The notes below the pieces were generated by a model. It saw only the letters and a program-made list of their open reading frames with translations, searched no databases and was not told where the DNA came from. A program made the position numbers and the translations under genes. From assembly GCF_963576675.1 (NCBI RefSeq), contig NC_088913.1, forward strand, positions 26,181,001 through 26,245,000: a DNA stretch of 64,000 bases. Direction: 5' to 3'. Below, one piece after another: positions 1 through 9,757 of this stretch; position 1 is the first letter of the stretch; each line of letters begins with the position of its first letter. The stretch comes from Euphorbia lathyris (taxonomy: Eukaryota; Streptophyta; Magnoliopsida; Malpighiales; Euphorbiaceae).

Positions 1-168
1 GCTTTACATAGCACTAAATTTGTTGTATCTATTAACAAACTAATCTGAGTAAATAGTGTATGATCGAAGATTTTCATTTTCCTTTTGGAACTTCTAAAAT
101 TTTAGTAACAAAGCCGATATATTTTTTTTTTTTGGTAGAAAAGGAAAAGAAAAACGAATAACAACAAA

Positions 169-470
169 CTATCCAGGAATTAGCCTAGGGAAGCTAACCC
201 CAATCCTATCTTCTAAGAGAAGATGAGAGATGAAACTAGGGGAAACAGGAAGGGTAGTAACGCCTAACGTCCCTTCATGGCCCGCCGCCGCCAAGCGATC
301 AGCAACACGATTCTGCTCTCTAAAAATGTGTCTGAACTCTACGAACTTAAAGGAGGAGCAAAGCCTTATAATAGCTTTGATGAGGTTGCGACTGATAAGA
401 CCCATAAAATGATTCTCAGAAATCATTTTGATTGCTTCCAAATTATTAGACTTCACAGAGAGCCTCTTAA
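169..470 (-). pseudogene. RNase H-like domain fragment (plant RVT_3 type)
   Basis: About 95 codons are open, without an ATG. The residues follow the C-terminal half of the RNase H-like domain common in plant non-LTR retrotransposon-derived proteins: a V-x-S-N-N-x-E-A-I stretch, a helix, F-x-x-V-E-F-R-H-I, then R-E-Q-N-R-V-A-D-R-L-A. This last R-E-x-N-x-x-A-D-x-L motif is the family's most recognisable block. The open frame stops near 169, and upstream of about 470 the DNA is simple AT-rich sequence, so the first half of the domain and any reverse transcriptase are missing. It is most likely a dead remnant of a LINE or LINE-derived gene. The short ORFs on the opposite strand are shadows. Confidence 0.6.
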
Positions 471-683
471 ATCTTTAAATTTATTTAAATCTTCCTTTTT
501 CTTTTTGTAAAGCATTTCTGTAAGTGAAGTTAAGTGTTTCGTCCATTTTTTTTTAAACCTTTTAATTGGATATAAGAGATAATAAAAGCATTTAATAAAA
601 CAGCTGTTAAAAGCTTAAAAAAAATCAATTTAAATATTGGTGTGAGGTCCTCTATTTTCGGCTAATTCTTTGATTCATTTGTA
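457..683. other. AT-rich gene-free DNA
   Basis: Simple AT-rich sequence with A and T runs. I see no gene or element boundary in it. Confidence 0.5.
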
Positions 684-1270
684 TCTGACTTCTAATTAAG
701 GATTATGAAAAACTTAAAAGACGACAAAATTTAAGGTCTAATATATAAATAACCCCCTGAACTTGTTTAAATGTTGTAATTGCCCCTTTCAACTTTCAAT
801 TGTAACAATTTATTCCTCAAATTTGTCAAATTCTAAAACATAAACCCTCAAACTTGTACAATTGTAAAATATAACCCCAAATTGCTGACATGGACTGCAT
901 TTGAAGAAACACGTGAAATACAAAATCTACAACACTCGTGGAGTGTGATAATCAGATTTTTGGCGTGATGCGAATCCGGGGAAACGTTTTTACGGTTGCT
1001 TCAAGGTACGGGGTCAAAAAATTTCTAATTTGGGGTTACATTTCACAATTGGACAAGTTTAAGGGGTAAGTTGTTACAATTGAAAGTTGAGGGGAGCAGT
1101 TACAACATTTGACAAGTTCAGGGGGTTATTTGTGTATTAGGCCAAAATTTAATGGTTTGCAATTAAATCTACGAGATTAAAATTAATTGAAGGAAACCAT
1201 ACCGGCTTGAAATTGAAGAAAATGTTTGAAAGTTTGAAATTGAGATTGAAATTGAATGATTATAAATATA
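684..1270. repeat. Dispersed repeat copy S1 (interrupted by a MITE)
   Basis: Outside the MITE at 735-1143 this stretch matches 48967-49123 closely, beginning at TCTGACTTCTAAT and ending near GATTAYAAATATA. The other copy has no MITE, so it acts as an empty-site reference. S1 carries an extra 12-bp duplication near 1240. Family unknown. Confidence 0.55.
735..1143. mobile_element. Mutator-type MITE, 409 bp, long TIRs
   Basis: The two ends are long inverted repeats. The left begins GGTCTAATATATAAATAACC and the right, reverse complemented, begins GGCCTAATACACAAATAACC; similarity continues for about 120-150 bp. Both flanks carry the same 9 bp, AAAATTTAA (726-734 and 1144-1152). A 9-bp duplication with long TIRs is the mark of Mutator-like elements. 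There is no coding capacity, so it depends on a transposase elsewhere. The TIRs differ in sequence from those of the large MULE at 2015-46651, so that element is probably not its driver. The related repeat at 48967-49123 shows the unoccupied site. Confidence 0.88.
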
Positions 1271-2005
1271 GAAATCGAAAATGTAAAACTAAGAATTGAA
1301 AAAGAATGATTAAAGAACTACGAATAGGAAATTGAAAGAAATTGACAAAATTGAGTCTGATTGTTGTAGAGATTTTTTTTTTTTTTTTTGAGATTATTGA
1401 GTCCGTTTTTCTGCTGCCAAAACCTATATTTATGCTGTAAAAAAATAAGTTGGTAACTGCCCAGTAAGAAAGTTCCAATAAGTGATGTAACTGCTCCACT
1501 AACTATTTGTTGCTGATGAATTATGTTTTCCTGTTGTAGAAAATATGCACGAAACTTCCCAACAAGAAAGAAAATATGCACGAAACTTCCCAACAAGAAA
1601 GTTCCACGTTTCAGCAAGGAAGATCCACGTTTCAGTAAGGAAGTTCTGTAACAGTTGAGCAAGGTTGCTCCTAACTGGTCTCCCCCACTAATCCATGTTT
1701 TAGCTCCACTAATTCATGCCAAACTTCCACGAAATTGTTGCTGATATCTGTGCATATTTGATTAGATAATTATCCAATTCAGCCAGAACTTTTGGTAAAT
1801 TACCAAATCGGTCTAAATCTTCATATTTTGCATAATGTTTTTACGGAATGAGTAATTAATAAAATAATTACCAATTCAAGCTAGAATAATTGGCAAAATT
1901 ACCTAATCGGTCTGAATCTCATCAACTTACATAATTTAGGCTGAATTAAGTAATAAATTACGAAAGTGGTCCAAATTAAAATATGGATGAAACAATTACC
2001 CTCCA
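1153..2005. other. AT-rich gene-free DNA with degenerate duplications
   Basis: No coding capacity is visible. It holds the tandem repeat listed separately and a degenerate duplication of about 110 bp: the TTACCAAATCGGTCTAAATC region near 1790 is echoed by TTACCTAATCGGTCTGAATC near 1900. It could be an old LTR or untranslated region, but I see no boundaries. Confidence 0.45.
1540..1644. repeat. Short tandem repeats (31 bp x2, then about 21 bp x2)
   Basis: A perfect 31-bp unit starting AAAATATGCACGAAAC occurs at 1540-1570 and 1571-1601. It is followed directly by two near-identical copies of a unit around TCCACGTTTCAGYAAGGA. Function unknown. Confidence 0.9.
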
Positions 2006-2014
2006 TATATTTAA
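2006..2014. repeat. Left target-site duplication of the MULE
   Basis: TATATTTAA, identical to 46652-46660 on the other side of the element. Confidence 0.92.
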
Positions 2015-2134
2015 GGGACAATTACAAAACTAGCACCTTTTAGGTGTTAGTTTTCTTTTCTAACTCATTTTGAAAAACTCACCAAAACTAACACATTTCA
2101 TTAACAAAATTACAACATTGCCCTCCTCTCTAAC
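2015..2134 (+). repeat. Left terminal inverted repeat of the MULE
   Basis: About 120 bp that matches the reverse complement of 46531-46651 with only a handful of differences, ending at CCCTCCTCTCTAAC. MULE TIRs normally hold transposase-binding sites and promoters. Confidence 0.92.
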
Positions 2135-2156
2135 CTTTTTATAACGTTGTCTTCCT

Positions 2157-2205
2157 CCCCCCCCCCCCCCCCTATTTTTCTCTTTCTCTCTCTCTCTCTC
2201 TCTCT
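2157..2205. repeat. Poly-C tract and CT microsatellite
   Basis: Sixteen C residues at 2157-2172, then a short T-rich spacer and a (TC)n run to about 2205, just inside the left TIR. Confidence 0.95.
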
Positions 2206-2486
2206 AAAGAACAAATCAATTTACAGACAACGATCTACAATCAATCCAACCCACAGTTTGTGCTTCAAGATTTTATACACAATCATGTAAGTTTTTCATT
2301 TATTTACAATATTTAAAGTTTTGTCCTATTCATGGTTAAGACGTAGCACTTTGTTTCTCTAAAACCCAATGTATATTGTTGTTGTTGCCTTTTCATATTA
2401 TTCCTGTTCGTGCGAATCCCTAAAAACAGTGACATTGTTGTAGGAAGATGCATTTGGTTTGCAACTTCACTCTGCGATTTTTTCCC

Positions 2487-2571
2487 GAAATGGTCGATAT
2501 ACGTCGATATCTTATTAATATCGACAGACATATCGGCGTCGATAGATGAAGAATATCGACGTATATCGACC
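2487..2571. repeat. Cluster of GTCGATAT/ATATCGAC motifs (left arm, 1)
   Basis: The half-palindromic words TCGATAT, ATATCGAC and GTCGATA recur about eight times in 85 bp, in both orientations. The same words recur at 3305-3460, 6405-6660, 7470-7500 and 45985-46180, all inside this MULE. They may be subterminal protein-binding sites; that is inference. Confidence 0.75.
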
Positions 2572-2794
2572 TCGGTTAAATGAGATTTTCCATTCTAAAT
2601 CATAATATTCAAACACAAAACACATAAAATATAGATGAGAACAATATTTTTATATTAAAATAAAGAAAAAAATACACAAAACGGAAAAAAACACAATAAA
2701 ACATAATAGACAAACACAAAACACATAAAGAAAAGAGAAACAAACACAAAACAACAAAAGTACATAAACATTAAAAACAAAAAAAATACATAAA

Positions 2795-3079
2795 CTAAAC
2801 ATTCAGGTACTCATGACCCAAAAGGGCGTCAGCGTAGTCCATCTTGGACTTCTCCAACTGCCTTTTGAGGCGCCTAATTGTCCTCCTGAGCCGCCTGTTT
2901 TTTTCCATAACTGACTCCAGATGGTCAGCCATGGCCTCAGCAGCGAAAGACATGGTGTGCGCCATGCCCCTCATGAATCGGACTATTTCGTCTGTGTCAC
3001 CTTCACGGAAGGATTCGCCGAATGTAGCTATTAATGCTTCGAACTCAGGCAGAGGAGGTAGTGGTGGTGGCGCTTCCAT
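2795..3079 (-). CDS. Small coiled-coil protein of the MULE, unknown function
   Basis: A 94-codon ORF with an ATG at 3079. The first 15 residues are proline-rich (MEAPPPLPPLPEFEA), followed by acidic and hydrophobic segments. The C-terminal half is a strongly charged helix with an R-R-L-R-R-T-I-R-R-L-K-R-Q-L core, which looks like a basic coiled coil and possible nuclear localisation signal. A CTATAAATAG box lies on the same strand at 3153-3144, about 65 bp upstream, giving a compact promoter and leader. It sits between the left TIR and the transposase, transcribed away from it. I do not recognise a family. It may be an accessory MULE gene, or the end of a longer gene whose other exons are not visible. 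The plus-strand ORF over it is a shadow. Confidence 0.6.
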   Translation of the reverse strand: MEAPPPLPPLPEFEALIATFGESFREGDTDEIVRFMRGMAHTMSFAAEAMADHLESVMEKNRRLRRTIRRLKRQLEKSKMDYADALLGHEYLNV

Positions 3080-3143
3080 TTTTGGATAAACTAGAGTGTT
3101 TGAGAGTTTACTAGAATGAATATACTATGAACAGACAAAGCGT

Positions 3144-3153
3144 CTATTTATAG
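3144..3153 (-). promoter_or_regulatory. TATA box for the small coiled-coil ORF
   Basis: CTATAAATAG on the minus strand, about 65 bp upstream of the ATG at 3079. This spacing fits a short leader. Confidence 0.6.
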
Positions 3154-3304
3154 GAGAAAGAACCGAATTAAACATGGGAAATCTCAACAGACAAGCCTCA
3201 TATTTAATGCGTAGAGTGATATTCAAAGAAGAGTGAAAGTCAAAGTGATCATTACCTGCATTTAATGCTCTTTAACAGATCATTCTAGAAAAACATCTTT
3301 TGAT

Positions 3305-3460
3305 CTTCCATCGATATCAGTCGATGTATGATCACTATCGACAGCTATATCGAGAATGCATCGTAGATATAGGTCAAATATCGATGGAGTAGTCAGTTTT
3401 ATGTGTCGATATGTGCCGATAGGTGTCGATATGCATGTGTATCGACATATATCAACGTAT
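3305..3460. repeat. Cluster of GTCGATAT/ATATCGAC motifs (left arm, 2)
   Basis: About ten occurrences of ATCGATA, TATCGAC, GTCGATATG and close variants in 155 bp, directly upstream of the transposase gene. They could be binding sites or part of its promoter. Confidence 0.7.
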
Positions 3461-3883
3461 CTTATAGTTTGAAATGTGTATACCATGATATGCTTCGGTA
3501 GCTTTCTTCGTTTAGTTACAAATAATATATAATTTACTTCTGCTTTTATGATAATGCAGAAATATGTCCACCCCGAATACTTGTCTGTGTATGCTTTTGT
3601 GGGATGGAGAATGGAAAAAAGAGGGGCCCATGGACACAATGATATACGTTGGTGGTCAATCGAAGGTGCTCCATTGAACGATAGAATTCACGCTTCGTTG
3701 GACGTTGATGCAACCTGTTTTGACATACAAATGGCAATGCACACAACATACGGTCCAAATAAACTTTTTGGAAGATTAGCACACATAGTGGATGACAGTG
3801 ATATTGCTGGATTCGTTGAGTTTTGTCAATGGAATAAACCCGATGTGATGCCATTATATGTTACCATGACTCCTCGAACAAGT

Positions 3884-4027
3884 GTTGTGGAAGTAAGGCG
3901 ACCAATGGTTGCTGAATTACGGTGATCAAGTGTTGCGGAAGTAAGACAACCAATTGTTGCCGAAGTAAGACGACCAATTGTTGCTGAATTATGGCCACAA
4001 AATGTTGCTGAAGTAGAGGCAACCAGA
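3884..4027 (+). repeat. 24-bp coding minisatellite in the transposase gene
   Basis: Six 24-bp units encode an 8-residue repeat close to V-A-E-V-R-R-P-I, between the N-terminal domain and the acidic region. The premature TGA at 3923 lies in unit 2. Confidence 0.85.
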
Positions 4028-5639
4028 ATAAGTTCGTGTGTTCCCAACATAGCAATTGAGACTCGTGCTCCGGAAAAACATGTCATGAATCCATATACCC
4101 CATCTCTTCTTGGGCTAGACGATATTACATTGGATCACAATTGTGGGTATGATAATGTAGTAAATGGGGATGATCAAGGATATGGTAATGGATGTGATAA
4201 CGATGATCATGGATATGATAACGATTACAATGGATATGACAATGATGATCACATATATGATAACGATGATCGCCAAAGATCCATTTCGGTTGATAATGTT
4301 CAACCAAGTTTGAATGAGATTGATGATAAAGAAAGAATGAGAAGGAGAACGGATCCATTTCGGTTTGTTCCACAAGTACCAGAGGAGGGAGACATTCTGA
4401 TGAAAACTACAGAATCTTCGAGGGATGGTGGTTTGAAGGCGCATGATATGTTCAAAAGAAAACGAGAACTACAAGATGCACTTGGGAGATATTCAATTGA
4501 TAATATGTTCGAATGGAAGGTGCATAGATCAACTAAGTCTTTGTTTGAGGTCAGATGCAAGCATGTTGACACATGCAAGTGGCGGGCTAGAGGTGGAGTC
4601 ATACTAGGTTCAGATATGTTCATGCTCCGGAGAATTGACAGTATGGACACTCACACTTGTGATAGGGGTGGACAACTATTGCCGCATCACAGGCAAGCGG
4701 GGAAACGAATCTCAGGTATCATACTTAGTGAGAAGTTAGATATGGAGAATTGGGTGTACCATCCAAGCCACATCATTTGGGAGATTGAAAAATTATTTTC
4801 AATCAACCTATCCTATATGCAAGCTTGGAGAGCAAGATGTTGGGCGGTAGATAGCACGAGTGGTTCACCTGAAGAATCGTACATGTTGTTACCTGACTAT
4901 TGTGAGACACTGAAATTTGTTAATCCAGGTACGGTGACACATATTGAAACTGACGATGAAGATCATTTCAAATTCTTCTTCATGGCTATGGGTGCTTCAA
5001 TCCGGGGTTTTAACGCACATATTCGCCCCGTTATATGTGTAGATGGAACACACTTAAAGGTTAAATATGGCGGAGTACTTTATGTTGTAGTTGGAATGGA
5101 TGGTAATAATCAAATTTATCCAATTGCATTCGGAATTGGTCCGAATGAATGCAATGAATCATGGGCTTATTTCTTCACCAGGTTGAAAGAATGTATTGGT
5201 GATGTTGAAGACCTAGTAATAATATCAGACAGGAATAAGAGCATTGATTATATAGTCAATATGGTGTATCCAAATGTGGTACATGGAAGGTGTTCTCAGC
5301 ATTTGAAACAGAATGTGAAGGCTAAATTTGGGGGCGGAAAAAAGTTAGACATTGCGTATTGGCAAGTTGCAAAAGCCTGGCGGACCTCTGATTTTCAGGA
5401 AAGATTCGCCAGACTTCGTAGTATATGTTCGGGGGCAGCGGACTACCTAGAGGAAGCTCGAAGTGAGAAATGGACACGTGCATACTTTTGCGCACGTCGG
5501 TATAACATTATGACGACAAACATATCAGAATCATTCAACGTGAGAATGGGAGATGGTAGACGTCTACCGATCACATTGTTGGTTGAGTATATAAGGACAA
5601 TCCTCCAAGCATGGTTTCATGAGAGACGCACAAAAGCAG

Positions 5640-5717
5640 GTTTGATATTAGTACCTTATTCCTAGTATAAGGTACTAAGAGTTTCTATATGCTAATATAT
5701 GAAAAATGTTTTTGCAG
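5640..5717 (+). other. Intron of the MULE transposase gene (78 bp)
   Basis: The donor GTTTGATATT follows GCAG at 5639 and the acceptor TTTTTGCAG ends at 5717. Splicing is phase 1 and joins the two open frames without a shift, giving the continuous R-R-T-K-A-E-E-R-E sequence expected between the catalytic and SWIM domains. Without splicing, translation stops at 5663. Confidence 0.8.
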
Positions 5718-6404
5718 AAGAACGGGAGACATATTTGTCCGCATTTTATAACAAGAAGATGCATAAACATGTCAATAAGTCAGTTCGGTGTTCATATAAG
5801 CCCATTGATGCTCACAATTTTAAAATCGGCAATCGAGGTAAGGGTGGAATAGTGAATTTGCGCACGGGAACATGCACGTGTAGGAAATGGCAATTGTCAC
5901 AGTTTCCATGCAAACATGTATGTAAGATTGCATCAATGCATCGATTAGAGAATGCATATGCGTGGGTGCATCGTTACTACAAAAATGAGACTGTACGATT
6001 GTCATACATTGAGCCCATACATCCACTAGGCCACCAGTCTGAATGGAAAGTTTGTGAGACTCCTAAGAGGGTGCTTCCTCCTAAAAAGGCTGCACCTAGA
6101 GTGGGACGTCCGAGAAATCAAAACCGAATACCATCGAGGGGCGAGGAGGTAACTCCAACAAGATGCACCAAGTGCGAGAATACTGGTCATAATCGAGCGA
6201 ATTGTACTAGTATGTTACGAGTTCCATCGCGGCTTCCACCTACAATATCGAGTGAAGCAAGCTGCTCTAAAAACTCAGCTGGAAAATAGTGTACTCTAGT
6301 ATATTTTGTATTGATAATTTGTGATTGAAATTTTGTGTATTTTTTCCATGATAATTTGTGATTGAGAGTTTATATCTTTTGAATCAGGAGTTTACGCAAC
6401 AACA

Positions 6405-6660
6405 TGTCCTATATACACGCCGATATGGTCCCATATCGACTATATGTTACGCCGATAATGGTTACATACGACAATATGTCCTATATAAACGCCGATATGG
6501 TCCCATATCGACTATATGTTACGCCGATAATGGGTATATAAACGTCGATATGGTCCCATATCGACTATATGTTACGCCGATAATGGTTACATACGATAAT
6601 ATGTCCTATATACACGCCGATATGGTCCCATATCGACTCTATACATCGCCTATACCAGTT
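6405..6660. repeat. 72-bp tandem array carrying GCCGATAT/ATATCGAC palindromes
   Basis: Units start at 6405, 6477 and 6602 (TGTCCTATATAMACGCCGAT), with a shortened unit of about 53 bp between the last two. Each contains CCGATATGGTCCCATATCG, an inverted repeat around GGTCCC. The array lies between the transposase stop and the Ulp1 stop, where the two genes converge. Confidence 0.9.
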
Positions 6661-6747
6661 TACATTAATAATTTACCAACAAACGTTTATCAATAATAAC
6701 AATTTACATCAATAATTTACCAACAAACGTTTACATCTTACAAACGT

Positions 6748-8140
6748 TTACAATCCAAGCAAAGTAGGCCTCGTAATTAGGTCATTCTGGTTGAACAATC
6801 GTTGGTTGAAGAGTTCCAAGCCCACCCGCAACCGATAGAAACGTCCATCAGACCCGGAGAAGCCATAATCCATACATAATGGCCCTTTTTCAACATAATG
6901 CTGAGCAAAAATGCATAGGAAGACACCACAATCATTGGATTTGCACAGCTGTTGTGGGCACCCGCGAGCCCTCTCCCACTTTATCAATCGATTACCATTA
7001 TCAGGCCTCCCACTTTTATTCCAATAATCGGCCTCTTCCATTGCTCTTATCATAATACGAAACCGGGGTTCTAGCCATTTGTCCATTGATTCTTTGGATG
7101 CATTTGACTCCATATTATCATAGAACTCCATCCTCATTTCTTCCACGTAGAACACCCCGAGTAACCAATGTTCTCCTTTATAGTTGATAGGTATTAGCAC
7201 ATGTTTAACCTCATACCAAGGGCGAGTTAGAAACTCTTCCATCCCATTGATTCGTTGTACAAACAACTTGGCTTGATCCCATTTTCTGGGTTTGTCATAA
7301 TTCTTGTTCATATTCGCCATCTCCATGAATCCAAAGAAATTTGAATCGATGGCAGTCCAATCCTGACTCTGATGGACGTTTTTCTGTTCAATAACCACAA
7401 AATTGCATTTACAAGCTGGAACACATGAAAAAATAAGTACAAACACATATTACTAAGGACCCAAATTGAATGATGCGTCGATATGGTTGATATATCGATG
7501 CATCCTAGTGAACAATATACACCAAAACATACAAAGTTAGCAGTATCTTACTTGGTTGTTGTACTTTCCAGTTAACTCTGCATCTTCAAACCACGATACA
7601 GTCTGTCCCCATTCGGTTCCACCTAACTGCCTCAACAGATCACGGGGGGTTTTCTTCTTCCAGTCATCATAGGCCTGTAGGAGGTGTCCTTTTATACGAT
7701 CGCGACCATCGTGTTGTTCCACGGGGTACTGATCATCATCATCAGCAAAATGACAATTCATCTGAGGATCAGTGAATGGTAACTGAACGTCTTTCCCAGG
7801 TTTCTTTTCTCGCTTGGGTCTCCCTTTCACTTCAAGTTCCTCCTTGATGTTTCCATCCCATCCTCTCCCTCTTCTTCCTCCTCTTGCCCCTTTTCCTCCT
7901 CTTCCACCCTTCCTCCTGCATCCCTTACTCCCCCTCTTCTTCCTCTTCCACCTCCTCTTCCTCCTCTTTTTCCTTTCCCTTCCTTCTCATGTTTAACCTC
8001 GATAGTCAAATCTTCTATTTCTCATTTGTCTTCACGGGTAGGTAAAGATGATTGGACAACTTGGTTAACCAGAAGAGTAAGCTGTCCATGATCTATGTCA
8101 GCATCATGGTTGTCATGGCTCTCATCTTGTTAAAACACCA
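6748..8140 (-). pseudogene. Ulp1-like cysteine protease, C-terminal half of the split MULE gene
   Basis: The last exon (7383-6748) encodes a C48/Ulp1 protease domain with all catalytic parts visible: G-E-H-W (about 7165), Y-D-N-M (about 7120), P-Q-Q and N-D-C-G-V-F-L-C (about 6950-6920). Ulp1 proteases release SUMO-type conjugates; in Kaonashi MULEs their role is unknown. An upstream exon (about 7830-7552) ends at a GTAAGA donor. The acceptor ending at 7384 restores the frame in phase 0, giving a 168-bp intron. Further upstream is a Glu/Arg-rich linker (about 8125-7830) with a TGA and a frameshift near 7850. The gene then runs into the Athila insertion at 8235 and resumes at 43876. The catalytic domain itself has no stop. 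Confidence 0.82.
7470..7500. repeat. GTCGATAT motif pair in the Ulp1 intron
   Basis: GCGTCGATATGG and GATATATCGATGC lie close together inside the 7384-7551 intron. They are the same words as the larger clusters. Confidence 0.55.
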
Positions 8141-8234
8141 AGTAGAAACACAGATTATATCATTATTCTATGTTAAAAGCATCGGATTAAACATTAAAAA
8201 CAAACTTACATCAATCATTATAACAATTTCCCTC

Positions 8235-9522
8235 TATTAGGCATGAAATTGACTAAGTTTAACATAATATTTATATGAGAATTTGGGTGTTTTTACATTA
8301 TATTGCAAGATTAAAGGACTGATTAATGTCTTTTTGTAGATAAGCATTGATAAAAGCCAAACTCGCTAGAAACAGCTTTTTTCGCAACTGCCAAGGAGGA
8401 GTGGAGCCTTTCTATGATCCAGCGGTTAAACGCCGGATACTCGATGACGGACAGTGACAGATCAGAGGTGGCAGAGGCAGAGGCAGCATGTGGAAAAGTG
8501 TTCAGGTGGCATTTCCTAAAGCAACATGAGACAAGAAGTTTCGACCCTTGAGTGTTCAAGGGTCAAAAAGATCAATGATTATTTTCTACTCTGTTTTAGT
8601 TTTAGTAAAGTGTTGACTTATTTTTCTGTACTTTTATTTTTCTTGGGTACTTTTCGGGTACCAATTTTGGTCCTGGTCTTTCTCCTTTAAATAGATGTAG
8701 CAAAGGAAAGATAGGGCATGTTGATGATCGGATAATTTTAGTTTTAGAATAGAAGGTACTGTTAGGACATTAAAAGAGAGCTCCCATGGAGTTTCTGAAG
8801 GTAACAAGTACTTCTGATTACTCACTGCTTGATATGAGTGAGTAATCCATTTTGAATAGGCACGGCCAGTCCGGGCCGGTGATGTAAGTTTTATAACTCT
8901 TTCAATGAATGTTTAGTATTTTGCCAATGATGTGTTGATGAGGATCTTTACTTCTGTGCTTCGGCATATATGCATGTGATAGATGAATGTTAGGACACTA
9001 CTTGCATCTTCACTGATATCTCTATCAATCTGGCAACCTCGAAGCAGACATGTTAGATGGTTGTGTCAAAGGTTTTCTTAAACTGAAATGCAGCTTTGAT
9101 CTTAATGCAAGAAAGAAAGTTCCTTTAGGACACTATCGGTTCTAGTAAATCTTAGAAACTTAAGAACACATGAAAGTTGACTTAAGTGGAGATTAAAGCT
9201 GATACTTTGACTTCATTGGTATTATCACTGATTTATTGGATTGTTTTATGACTTTGCACAACCTGTTCGGCAGTGCCTAGCCTGTTCTATCCTTTAAACT
9301 GTCTTCTATTTGTAATATCCTTCATAACTTTAGCACGCTTTTGTCTTAACTGTCCACACTCAAACAATCAATCCTACTAAGAAGATACCTTTACACACAC
9401 ACTCTGTTCAGCAACGATTTTCTCATATCATTTTGATCTCAATCCCTGTGGATACGATACTTGACTTATCACTTTATTACTTGTATCTAGTACACTTGCT
9501 AGAGTCACATCTGAGGACAACA
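8235..9522 (+). repeat. Athila 5' LTR (1288 bp)
   Basis: Starts TATTAGGCATGAAATTG (the 3' LTR has TGTTAGG) and ends GAGGACAACA. A TTTAAATAGATG box near 8687 is the likely promoter. By eye about 97% identical to the reassembled 3' LTR apart from a 26-bp segment near 9322 that the 3' copy lacks. Confidence 0.92.
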
Positions 9523-9528
9523 AGTTTT

Positions 9529-9548
9529 TGGCGCCGTTGTCGGGGATT
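9529..9548 (+). other. Athila primer-binding site
   Basis: TGGCGCCGTTGTCGGGGATT lies six bases after the LTR. This is the usual Athila/Tat primer site, held to pair with tRNA-Asp. Confidence 0.85.
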
Positions 9549-9757
9549 AAGCAACAAAATTTATCGGAAATTTCTGTGAAACATGGTGTTTTTAATCTGT
9601 TTGCTAATGCGTGCAGGAAAAAGAAGTCCTTTACCAGTTTATGCGCAGAGCTGGACCTCCTGTTTTTCCTATCGATCTCGAATTAGAGAGAACATGTAGA
9701 TGAAACAGAGTGGGAGCTCGACATGCATGACAAAGAGAACGACAATGAGAGAGAAGA

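Larger units (their letters stand above)
3548..6289 (+). pseudogene. MULE transposase, one intron, one premature stop
   Basis: Exon 1 runs from an ATG at 3548 (or an acceptor near 3560) to 5639; exon 2 runs from 5718 to the TAG at 6287. The spliced product is about 890 residues, normal for a MULE. The N-terminal domain (3548-3880) is followed by an 8-residue repeat tract, then acidic DDH/YDN-rich sequence (4130-4280). The MULE catalytic domain follows, with V-D-G-T-H-L near 5041, S-D-R-N near 5230, C-S-Q-H near 5294 and N-I-S-E-S-F-N near 5520. Next come a SWIM zinc finger (C-x-C-x9-C-K-H-V-C, 5875-5920) and a CCHC knuckle (6164-6205). TGA at 3923 interrupts the same frame that continues to 4085; the sibling repeats have CGA-like codons there. 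The enzyme would bind TIRs and cut and paste the element. Otherwise the gene looks intact. Confidence 0.85.

Noticed and set aside
6405..6660. CRISPR-like array
   Set aside because: Repeats are contiguous 72-bp units without unique spacers, in a plant transposon.
7814..8009. Pro/Leu-rich plus-strand ORF and similar frames at 43886-44227 and 44402-44725
   Set aside because: Shadows of the Glu/Lys-rich Ulp1 gene linker on the other strand.
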